From positions 1-11,686 of the forward strand of contig DATJFH010000187.1 in the NCBI GenBank assembly GCA_035495815.1: 11,686 nt of DNA. Direction: 5' to 3'. The position numbers and the translations under genes are program-made. The notes under the pieces were generated by a model. It was not told the origin of the DNA. It saw only the letters and a program-made list of their open reading frames with translations, and did no database searches. Positions 1 through 6,187 of the stretch are shown one piece after another (within the stretch, counting starts at the first letter, position 1; the number at the start of each line of letters is the position of its first letter). Source of the DNA: DATJFH01 sp035495815. Its GTDB lineage: Bacteria; Acidobacteriota; Terriglobia; Bryobacterales; Bryobacteraceae.

Positions 1-670
1 CCAGAAACGCCGGCTCGTTGCGCTTGCCGCGATGTGGGACCGGCGCCAGGTACGGAGAGTCCGTCTCGACCAGTAGTTTTTCGGGTGGAGTCAGCCGCGC
101 CGCTTCCCGCACCGGCTCAGCCTTGGGGAACGTCAGTACGCCGCCGAAGCTGAGATGGAACCCGAAATCGAGAGCCTCCCGCGCCTCCTCCGGACCGCCC
201 GTGAAGCAGTGGAAAATCCCTTCGCCGTGGTACCGCTCCCGCAGCATCTTCATCGTGTCCTCCCAGGCTTCCCGCGTGTGAATCACCACCGGCTTGCCGG
301 CTCCTCCCGCCATCTCCAATTGCCGCGCGAACACTTCGCGCTGGACCTCCCTTGGTGAAAAATCGTAATGGTAATCGAGTCCGATCTCACCCAGCGCCAG
401 CGTCTTCGAATGAGAAAGCAGGTCCTTCAGCCGGTCGAAAGTTTCATCCGTGGCCTTGGCGGCGTCGTGAGGATGCACTCCGACAGTGGCGAAGATGAAC
501 GGATACGCGTCCGCCAGCCGCACACCCGCCGCCAGATCCGGCGGACCGCCTCCGGTTCCGATTGCCATCAGCCTCTCTACTCCCGCCGCCAGCGCGCGCT
601 CGATGACCGACTCGCGGTCCCCCGCGAACTTCTCATCGTCGAGGTGACAATGGGAGTCGACCAGCTTCAC
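1..670 (-). CDS. tatD: TatD family metal-dependent DNase/hydrolase (3' end missing)
   Basis: TatD-type hydrolases are TIM-barrel metalloenzymes with 3'-5' exonuclease or DNase activity in the cytoplasm, linked to DNA repair and quality control. The visible 223 codons carry the family's metal-site motifs in order: DSHCHL at residues 5-10 (H7, H9), GVHPH at 64-68, GEIGLDY at 94-100 (E95), VIHTR at 128-132 (H131), FHCFTG at 153-158 (H154) and ETDSPYLAP at 202-210 (D204). The usual length is about 255-265 residues, so roughly 30-40 C-terminal residues lie beyond the left edge. I chose the GTG at 668-670 because it places DSHCHL at the normal distance from the N-terminus and overlaps the metG stop in a GTGA junction. 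A GGAG lies about 10 bases upstream inside metG. It is the last visible gene of the larC-metG-tatD run, and the metG-tatD pairing is common in bacteria. The exact substrate is not determined by sequence. Confidence 0.93.
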   Translation of the reverse strand, partial: MKLVDSHCHLDDEKFAGDRESVIERALAAGVERLMAIGTGGGPPDLAAGVRLADAYPFIFATVGVHPHDAAKATDETFDRLKDLLSHSKTLALGEIGLDYHYDFSPREVQREVFARQLEMAGGAGKPVVIHTREAWEDTMKMLRERYHGEGIFHCFTGGPEEAREALDFGFHLSFGGVLTFPKAEPVREAARLTPPEKLLVETDSPYLAPVPHRGKRNEPAFL

Positions 671-2616
671 TTCAGCCGCGCTCCGACCGGCACATCTTCG
701 AGGAAGCCGGCCAGCACCGGTTTGCCGCCTTCGAGGGACGCCGCCACGATCATCCCGTTCGATGTCAGCCCGCGCAGCTTCCGCGGCTGCAGGTTCGCCA
801 CGATTACCACTTTCCTCCCTACCATCTGCCCGGGATGATAAGCCTCGGCGATCCCCGCCACGATCGTCCGCGGCTCCGGCTCGCCGATATCGACCTTCAA
901 GTGCAGTAGCTTGTCAGCCCCCTTGACCGGCTCGGCCGACAGCACCAATCCAACCCGCAGATCGACTTTGGAAAAATCGTCTATCGCAATCTTGCTGTCG
1001 CTCGAACCCTGCTTGCCGTCAGATGGGGCAGGTGATTCGCCCGCCGCCGGCGCCGTCTTCCCCAGCAGCGCCGCCTGATGCGCCGACACCTCGGCCTCGA
1101 ATCCCTGCATCCTGGCCACCGCATCCTTCAATTCGATGCGCGGAAACACAGCAGCGATCTCTCCGATTTTTTGGCCTCCCTGCAGTTGCCCCCACGTCAG
1201 CGCGTCGAGCCGCACGGATTCCACCGGCTCCGGCATGCCGAGCTGGCTCCAGATCTTCCCCGCAGAGTCCGGCAGAACCGGCGCGAGCAGCGCGGTGGCG
1301 ATTCGCAGCGCCTCGGCCGATGTATAGAGCGTCTTGTCCAGCGCCTCCCTCGCGTCCGGATTCTTCGCCAGCTTCCACGGCGTCTGCTGCACGATGTAAC
1401 GGTCCACCGCCGAGAGCATCCCCCAGATCGCCTCCAGCCCGCGCGAAAATTCGAATTCATCGAATAAGGTGACCGCGTTCCGGATCGTCGTGAGAGCAAC
1501 CGTGGCGATGCCCTCGTCTCCGGCCGACGCCGGAATCGCGCCTCCGCGATACTGATGAATCATCGTCAGAGTGCGGCTGGCCAGATTGCCCAGCCCGTTG
1601 GCCAGCTCCGAATTGTAGCGGCCGATGAGCGCGTCATAGCTGAAGCTGCCGTCCTGCCCGAACACGATCTCCCGCAGCAGGAAGTAACGCAGCCCGTCCA
1701 CGCCGACCACGCGCCGGATCGGCTCGGCGCGCAGCATGTTGCCGCGCGATTTGCTCATCTTGTCGTTCTCGAACAGCAGCCAGCCGTGCGCGAAGATCTT
1801 CTTCGGTAGAGGTTGCCCAGCCGCCATCAGGAATGCCGGCCAGAATACGGCGTGAAAGCGCAGAATCTCCTTGCCGATCAGGTGCAGATCGGCCGGCCAC
1901 ATCCCGGGATCGTCCTTCACCCCGCTCATGTAGCCGATCAGCGCGTCGAACCATACATAGAAAACGTGATTGCCTTCCACCGGCAGAGGAATGCCCCACT
2001 TGATCGTCGTGCGGCTGATGGAGAGATCCTGCAATCCCTGCCGGATGAAGGAGAGCACTTCATTGCGCCGCGATTCGGGCTGCACGAAGCCCGGATCGTC
2101 CTCGTACAGCTTCAACAGCCGGTCGGTAAACGCGGACAGCTTGAAGAAGTAGTTCTCCTCGGTCACGGTTTCCGTGGGACGCCCGCACTCCGGGCACGGA
2201 TCGCCGGGCTTGGCGTCGTTGACATACAGCTCATCGTAGACGCAGTATTGGCCGGTGTAGCTGCCTTTGTAAACGTAGCCGTTTTTCAGGCACTGCTCGA
2301 ACAGCCACTGCACCGTCTTGTGATGCCGCGGATCGGTGGTCCTTATGGTGCGGTCGATCCGCAGCCCCAGCGACTCCCACTGCTTCTGGAACTCCTCCGC
2401 CACGATACGGGTGAAATCCTCCGGCGTTTTACCCGCGGCCTGGGCGGAGCGCTCTACCTTCTGCCCGTGCTCGTCGGTTCCCGTGAACAGCACGGCCTCG
2501 TATCCCTGCATCGCCTTGAATCGCGCGATGGTCTCGGCGGCGATCGTCGTGTAGGTGTGGCCGATGTGTGGAGCGGCGTTCACATAGTAAAGCGGCGTTG
2601 TGATGTAGTATTTCAT
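667..2616 (-). CDS. metG: Methionyl-tRNA synthetase with C-terminal tRNA-binding domain
   Basis: This enzyme charges tRNA(Met) with methionine using ATP in the cytoplasm and is essential for translation. The 649-residue protein shows the class I signature HIGH at residues 17-20 (in the context APHIGHTYTT) and KMSKS at 286-290. The Rossmann fold carrying these motifs is interrupted by the connective-peptide insertion at about 115-160. That insertion holds a single zinc-knuckle-like set, C125, D128, C141 and C144. The position usually taken by the second Cys of a CxxC pair is Asp. An anticodon-binding helical domain follows from about residue 335. After a Ser/Pro/Gly-rich linker (about 522-542), an EMAP/Trbp111-like tRNA-binding domain fills 543-649, starting near DFSKVDLRVG. 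The length fits two-domain bacterial MetRS. The start overlaps the larC stop in ATGA with no clear Shine-Dalgarno, and the stop overlaps the tatD start in GTGA, so translational coupling is likely. Confidence 0.98.
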   Translation of the reverse strand: MKYYITTPLYYVNAAPHIGHTYTTIAAETIARFKAMQGYEAVLFTGTDEHGQKVERSAQAAGKTPEDFTRIVAEEFQKQWESLGLRIDRTIRTTDPRHHKTVQWLFEQCLKNGYVYKGSYTGQYCVYDELYVNDAKPGDPCPECGRPTETVTEENYFFKLSAFTDRLLKLYEDDPGFVQPESRRNEVLSFIRQGLQDLSISRTTIKWGIPLPVEGNHVFYVWFDALIGYMSGVKDDPGMWPADLHLIGKEILRFHAVFWPAFLMAAGQPLPKKIFAHGWLLFENDKMSKSRGNMLRAEPIRRVVGVDGLRYFLLREIVFGQDGSFSYDALIGRYNSELANGLGNLASRTLTMIHQYRGGAIPASAGDEGIATVALTTIRNAVTLFDEFEFSRGLEAIWGMLSAVDRYIVQQTPWKLAKNPDAREALDKTLYTSAEALRIATALLAPVLPDSAGKIWSQLGMPEPVESVRLDALTWGQLQGGQKIGEIAAVFPRIELKDAVARMQGFEAEVSAHQAALLGKTAPAAGESPAPSDGKQGSSDSKIAIDDFSKVDLRVGLVLSAEPVKGADKLLHLKVDIGEPEPRTIVAGIAEAYHPGQMVGRKVVIVANLQPRKLRGLTSNGMIVAASLEGGKPVLAGFLEDVPVGARLK

Positions 2617-3776
2617 CTGGACATTTTCAAGTATTCAAAATTCGCTTCGGCGATGATCTCTTTGAGCGGTGCGCCTGTCTCCAGCGCCAGCCGTCGGCAG
2701 TCCTCGAACTCCGGCGCGTAAGCGCCGTCGCCAGCGACCTTCATGCGGACGCTGCCGTGGCGCGTCGTTATCTCCACCCATCGCCGCGGCTGCACGAGCC
2801 GCTCGGCCGTGTACATGCGGAGGCCAAGGGTGGAAGTCTCCCTGAAGATAATGGCTGCCAGGCGGTCCCGATCCTCGCGCTTCGACAGTACGCGGAGCAG
2901 TGTGCCGGGGCGGTTCTTCTTCATCTCGATGGACTGCAGCGTCACGTCCAGGGCGCCACCTTCGAGCAGCCGCTCCATCGCGAAGCCCAGAATCTGCGGA
3001 CTGAGATCGTCGATATTGGCCTCGATCACAGTAACGGTAGTGGCCTCTTCCGCTCCGCTGGCTTCGCCGACCAGCGCGCGCAGAACATTCGGCTGTTCCG
3101 GAAAATCGCGCGTTCCCGCGCCGTAGCCGCCGGACGAGATGAGCATCGCCGGCATCGGTCCGAACTCGGCGGCAAGCGTTGTAACCACGGCCGCGCCGGT
3201 CGGCGTCGTCAGCTCCATCGCCGGACCGCGCGAGTAGACAGGCCTGCCCTGCACCAGCACGGCGGTGGCCGGAGCCGGCACCGGCAGCAGTCCGTGCTCG
3301 GTGTTGACGGTCCCACTGCCGAGATTGAGAGGTGAGCAGACCAGGGTATCGATGTCCAACAGCTCGAGCGCCAGGCACGCGCCCACGATGTCGATGATGG
3401 AATCCACCGCGCCGACTTCGTGGAAGTGGACCTTTTCGATCGGGACCCGGTGCACGGCCGCTTCGGCCTCGCCCAATCGCCGGAATACGGCCGAGGCGTT
3501 CTGCTTCACGCGGTCGGGCAGCGCGCCCGAGTCGATCATCTTCAGGATGTTCGGCAGATGCCGGTGAGTTTTGGTCTCGGCGGCGTCCACGTGAAACTTC
3601 GTGGCGCCGATTCCGCATCGTTTGACCTCCTCAAAACGCAGGGCAGCGCCCGTTCCAAGGGAATCCAGCGCGGAGACAAGGCTCTGGCGGTCCGCCCCGG
3701 CTCCGGCCAGGGCCCCCACCAGCATGTCTCCACTAACACCGGAAAAAGCGTCCAGATAGCAGATCCTGCGCGGCAC
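2613..3776 (-). CDS. larC: LarC-type nickel pincer cofactor biosynthesis protein
   Basis: LarC inserts nickel into the pyridinium-dithiodicarboxylate mononucleotide made by LarB and LarE, in a CTP-dependent reaction. This gives the nickel-pincer cofactor of lactate racemase LarA and its relatives. The 387-residue product is full-length and unsplit, unlike the larC1/larC2 frameshift arrangement of Lactobacillus. Visible family motifs are DAFSGVSGDM at residues 9-18, a His-rich HRHL at 71-74, HFHEVGAVDSI at 117-127, GYGAGTRD near 217-224, EANIDDLSPQ at 252-261 and KKNRPG at 286-291. The start is GTG. An in-frame stop lies only four codons upstream, and no other start codon fits between. There is no strong Shine-Dalgarno, but a GATAAT lies 8 bases before the GTG. 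It heads the run into metG. No larA, larB or larE is visible in the window. The family call is firm; the role in this cell depends on partners encoded elsewhere. Confidence 0.93.
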   Translation of the reverse strand: MPRRICYLDAFSGVSGDMLVGALAGAGADRQSLVSALDSLGTGAALRFEEVKRCGIGATKFHVDAAETKTHRHLPNILKMIDSGALPDRVKQNASAVFRRLGEAEAAVHRVPIEKVHFHEVGAVDSIIDIVGACLALELLDIDTLVCSPLNLGSGTVNTEHGLLPVPAPATAVLVQGRPVYSRGPAMELTTPTGAAVVTTLAAEFGPMPAMLISSGGYGAGTRDFPEQPNVLRALVGEASGAEEATTVTVIEANIDDLSPQILGFAMERLLEGGALDVTLQSIEMKKNRPGTLLRVLSKREDRDRLAAIIFRETSTLGLRMYTAERLVQPRRWVEITTRHGSVRMKVAGDGAYAPEFEDCRRLALETGAPLKEIIAEANFEYLKMSR

Positions 3777-3871
3777 TGACTTCCATTATCGTATGCGCGG
3801 CCGGTTCCTCCTACCTCCACGGCGGCTTCAGCGCGAATGCATCCTGCGGGTTCTGCGCGTTGACCGCCACT

Positions 3872-3895
3872 GATCTGCCCCGTCGACGGCAGATC
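3872..3895. repeat. Perfect inverted repeat upstream of larC
   Basis: GATCTGCC (3872-3879) is matched by its exact reverse complement GGCAGATC (3888-3895) across an 8-base spacer. The spacer overlaps a nested palindrome, CCGTCGACGG (3880-3889). The element lies about 96 bases upstream of the larC start. It could be an operator for a dimeric regulator or an RNA hairpin if transcribed. It does not match the NikR half-site GTATGA, so I do not assign a nickel regulator. Confidence 0.45.
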
Positions 3896-4428
3896 CCACG
3901 ATCGGGCATGCTTCCGCATCCCCTCGCGCCAGGATTGGAAACTAGCACCGCGTTCCTATCAAGTAGACGCCGCGGAAGCGGAAATCAACTCGCGTCGTTC
4001 CAGCGCTCGATGGGGCGGATTGCCCCTGCCAGGTGTCGGCGCTCATTGAACAGTCTCATCCCGCGGGACGGTCCCCGGCATTATTGCCGGCCGACTCCAG
4101 GCGAAGCGCAGTTCGTTCACGAGGGATATGCCGATGGCCCCGGGTGTGTCCGTAACCGAAGTTCCAGGCGGCTGATCTAGTTAAGGTATGGGCGCTCGCT
4201 GGCGCGAAAGGACCGCGCGTAAACTGAGCAGACGCTGCCAGCCTACTGAGCTATCGCGGGATAATCCTGATCTTCGGGCGAACCGGTATTTGGCGGCTGC
4301 CGGCTTGCAAAGTCGGGCGGATGCCTTGACGTTCCAAGGCTGAGGTTTGGAAAAAGAAGCTACTCACCCGATCATGACGCTGCCCACAGGTAACCGCGGC
4401 CAGAGACTTTCTTGGCATCTTGCCACGC

Positions 4429-4466
4429 GAGGGGCAGCCAGATAGTTAGCCTTTCCGCTGCCCCTC
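4429..4466 (-). terminator. Hairpin downstream of the Cys-rich HTH gene, possible terminator
   Basis: A perfect 10-bp stem pairs GAGGGGCAGC (4429-4438) with GCTGCCCCTC (4457-4466) around an 18-base loop. It begins 10 bases past the stop codon of the minus-strand gene ending at 4477. Position and GC content suit a transcription terminator or an mRNA 3'-end stabiliser. No U-tract follows on the minus strand, so it is not a classical intrinsic terminator. Confidence 0.45.
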
Positions 4467-4476
4467 ATCGCCATGC

Positions 4477-5040
4477 TCAAGCCGACTTCCGCACTGGGGG
4501 ACTCACCGGCCGGGCTTTGGTCCGCTGGGGCATCACCACTACCTTGGTCCGGTCGATTCTTCCGGCGAAGTATTCATCCACCGGGAATAATCCGTACGGC
4601 TCCAATTCGCGGAATACCCGGCCCAGACGCTGCTGAATTCGGTATACGGAATGGAAAAAGTCTCCCCTCTCGCATTTCATCTGGCGGCAGCAGAGCCGCC
4701 AGTCCGCGCCGAGAAGAAAATGATTGCGGAATATTTCGTAATCGAAAGGCTCGAGAGATCGGCGGCTTACCAGGCAGAAATCGGCGACATATTCCTCATC
4801 GAGCCGGGCAAACGTCATTTTGTTCTCTTTACCCGCGCAGGGAATCATGCTGACCTTACTCATGAATTTTTCCCTGGTTGCGCAGCGCCGGAATCGCGCG
4901 TAGCAGGCGCGAAAAATGGCGCGCAGGACGCAGTTGCACGGCGTCGGGCGTCCCTTGGTCTTCGGCTTCAGGCCTCCACCATCGCAGGTCTTACAGAACT
5001 GCTTGGCCAGTCCGATTGTCTCTGATCTGTCCCAGTTCAT
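4477..5040 (-). CDS. Cys-rich HTH-like protein of unknown function
   Basis: I do not recognise a characterised homologue for this 187-residue protein. I recall similar proteins of unknown function in Solibacter-like Acidobacteriota, but I could not check this. The head has a zinc-ribbon-like pattern, C16-x2-C19 with DGGG following (like half a DnaJ zinc finger), then C35-N-C37. Further Cys are C46, C53, C68, C89, C117, C118 and C123, giving 11 in all. Residues about 85-147 are predicted helical and include GADWRLCCRQ...RGDFFHSVYRIQQRLG (110-140). This resembles a helix-turn-helix of the sigma-region-4 or phage-regulator kind. The basic, Pro-rich tail (160-187) looks disordered. There is no signal peptide or membrane segment. 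The start ATG at 5040 has GGGAG about 10 bases upstream and a good promoter at 5081-5109. It stands alone, divergent from the catabolic operon. A DNA-binding regulator is an inference. Confidence 0.75.
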   Translation of the reverse strand: MNWDRSETIGLAKQFCKTCDGGGLKPKTKGRPTPCNCVLRAIFRACYARFRRCATREKFMSKVSMIPCAGKENKMTFARLDEEYVADFCLVSRRSLEPFDYEIFRNHFLLGADWRLCCRQMKCERGDFFHSVYRIQQRLGRVFRELEPYGLFPVDEYFAGRIDRTKVVVMPQRTKARPVSPPVRKSA

Positions 5041-5080
5041 ACTCGTTCAGCTCCCATCCGGCTGGTCCGCCGGCTTTATT

Positions 5081-5109
5081 AATGTATTTAAATCGCCACA
5101 ATTAGTCAA
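5081..5109 (-). promoter_or_regulatory. Sigma-70-type promoter of the Cys-rich HTH gene
   Basis: Read on the minus strand, a -35 box TTGACT (5104-5109) is followed, after exactly 17 bases, by a -10 box TACATT (5081-5086). These match consensus at five and four of six positions. Transcription would start near 5074-5075, giving a leader of about 35 bases with a GGGAG ribosome-binding site before the ATG at 5040. The promoter lies in the most AT-rich stretch of the window (about 5075-5175). Confidence 0.6.
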
Positions 5110-5188
5110 TATTATTTTAAGATCTATTTGCTATATTGATGAAACCAAAGTAACAATAATTAGAGAATATTTCCGAATCCAGGAATGA

Positions 5189-5235
5189 GGCGCCGGTCGC
5201 CGACCGTTGCACTTTAAGCAGACCGGAGAGGCGCC
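5189..5235. repeat. Imperfect inverted repeat in the divergent intergenic region
   Basis: CCGGTC (5193-5198) pairs with GACCGG (5221-5226), and the flanking GGCG (5189-5192) pairs with CGCC (5232-5235) after a small bulge, enclosing a 22-base loop. It lies upstream of the likely -10 box of the amidohydrolase gene, so it is more likely a DNA-level site or chance GC-rich pairing than a leader structure. Confidence 0.25.
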
Positions 5236-5299
5236 CCGCCCGCCGGGCAGAACGGAAGAGGATTCCCCAAGGGGAGCGCACAACCGCCCGCGCCTCCTG

Positions 5300-5305
5300 T
5301 AAAAT
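5300..5305 (+). promoter_or_regulatory. -10 box of a probable leaderless promoter
   Basis: TAAAAT, preceded by TG, lies 9 bases before the ATG at 5315. A transcript starting the usual 6-8 bases beyond the -10 box would begin within a few bases of the start codon. No Shine-Dalgarno is present (GGGTACTC precedes the ATG), which fits a leaderless or near-leaderless message. No good -35 box is visible. Confidence 0.5.
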
Positions 5306-5314
5306 TGGGTACTC

Positions 5315-6160
5315 ATGCCGATCATCGTGGACTGCCACACTCATCTCTGGAAACGGGAGAACTGGTCGCAGGAGATGATCCGTGAGGCTTACGTCGCCCA
5401 GAACTCGGAGCCCAAGGTGGACATCGGCGAGGACGAGCATTGGCAGGCGATGAAAGCCGTGGATCGCGCTATCGTTTTCGGATTTCGCGCCACCCACCTG
5501 GGATTGGTTGTCCCCAATGAGCTGATCGCCGCATACGTGGCGCGGCATCCCGAGAAACTGATCGGATTCGCCTGCATCGATCCGTGGGAATCCTCTTATT
5601 TGGACGATATGCGGAAGGCTTTCGAGGATCTGCGTTTCCGCGGCTTAAAACTCGCGCCCATCTATCAGAATTATCATCCGATGGACGCGCGCATGCGACC
5701 GGTTTACGCCTACTGCGAGAGGAACGGCATCCCGGTGCTGTTCCACCAGGGCACGACCTTTCCGCGGCGGGCGCCGCTGAAGTTCGCCTCGCCCGTTCAA
5801 CTCGAGGACGTGGCTCTCGAGTATCCGGGATTGAAAATCGTGATCGCCCATATGGGCCATCCCTGGATCGAGGAGACGGTTGTGTTGATCCGGAAGCAGC
5901 CGAATGTGTTCGCGGATATCTCCGCGCTGTATTACCGTCCGTGGCAGTTTTATAACGGCCTGATATCGGCCGCCGAGTACGGCTGCGCGCACAAACTGCT
6001 GCTCGGCTCCGATTATCCGTTCACCACGCCCGGCGAAACTGTCGCCAGGCTGCGCAGAGTCAACGACGTGGTTGGCGCCTCCGGGCTGCCGCGGATTCCT
6101 GGCGACTTGATCGAATCGCTGATCGTCCGCGACACGCTGCAGTTGCTGGGTCTGGCGTGA
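5315..6160 (+). CDS. Amidohydrolase-2 family metal-dependent hydrolase/decarboxylase
   Basis: This 281-residue protein belongs to the amidohydrolase superfamily branch that includes ACMSD, gamma-resorcylate decarboxylase and lactone hydrolases such as LigI. They are cytoplasmic TIM-barrel enzymes that use one divalent metal to decarboxylate or hydrolyse small acids or lactones. The key residues are visible: D6-C-H8-T-H10 on strand 1, H144 in VLFHQGT, H179 in IAHMGHP, and D233 in GSDYPF, which is typical at the end of the barrel. K112 in GLKLAP is not a carbamylated Lys of the binuclear type as far as I can judge. The length is normal and there is no signal peptide. It is the first gene of the four-gene run and lies 27 bases before the DUF4838 gene. 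The neighbours suggest a role in breakdown of a sugar-acid or cyclitol derivative. The substrate cannot be read from the sequence, and lactonase and decarboxylase activities remain equally possible. Confidence 0.88.
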   Translation: MPIIVDCHTHLWKRENWSQEMIREAYVAQNSEPKVDIGEDEHWQAMKAVDRAIVFGFRATHLGLVVPNELIAAYVARHPEKLIGFACIDPWESSYLDDMRKAFEDLRFRGLKLAPIYQNYHPMDARMRPVYAYCERNGIPVLFHQGTTFPRRAPLKFASPVQLEDVALEYPGLKIVIAHMGHPWIEETVVLIRKQPNVFADISALYYRPWQFYNGLISAAEYGCAHKLLLGSDYPFTTPGETVARLRRVNDVVGASGLPRIPGDLIESLIVRDTLQLLGLA

Positions 6161-6187
6161 GGTGTATCCTATGAGATCGCGGCGCCA

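Larger units (their letters stand above)
3777..4476. other. Gene-free interval, about 700 bases
   Basis: I find no convincing gene here on either strand. The open frames that exist are short, Arg/Pro/Ser-rich and match no family I recognise. The stretch contains the larC upstream region on its left, a palindrome at 3872-3895, a short CCTTG/CAAGG inverted repeat near 4325-4340, and a 10-bp hairpin at 4429-4466 just beyond the neighbouring orphan gene. It could be decayed mobile or genic DNA, or it could encode an unrecognised RNA. Sequence alone does not decide between these. Confidence 0.5.

Noticed and set aside
1813..2721. Long plus-strand open frame of 302 codons opposite metG
   Set aside because: It is antisense to strongly conserved MetRS motifs and its composition is that of a GC-rich shadow frame. 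No family resemblance was seen.
3930..3952. CRISPR-repeat-like ending ATTGGAAAC
   Set aside because: There is a single copy only, with no periodic repeats or spacers nearby.
3860..4180. 106-codon open frame in the gene-free tract
   Set aside because: Low-complexity Arg/Ser/Pro content, no ribosome-binding site or -10 box, and no recognisable domain.
4209..4263. tRNA-like D-arm match (minus strand, TAGCTCAGTAGG context)
   Set aside because: Only the D-arm region resembles a tRNA. The anticodon stem does not close, no T-arm GTTCRA motif follows, and no acceptor partner is found. At best it is a chance or truncated tRNA fragment.
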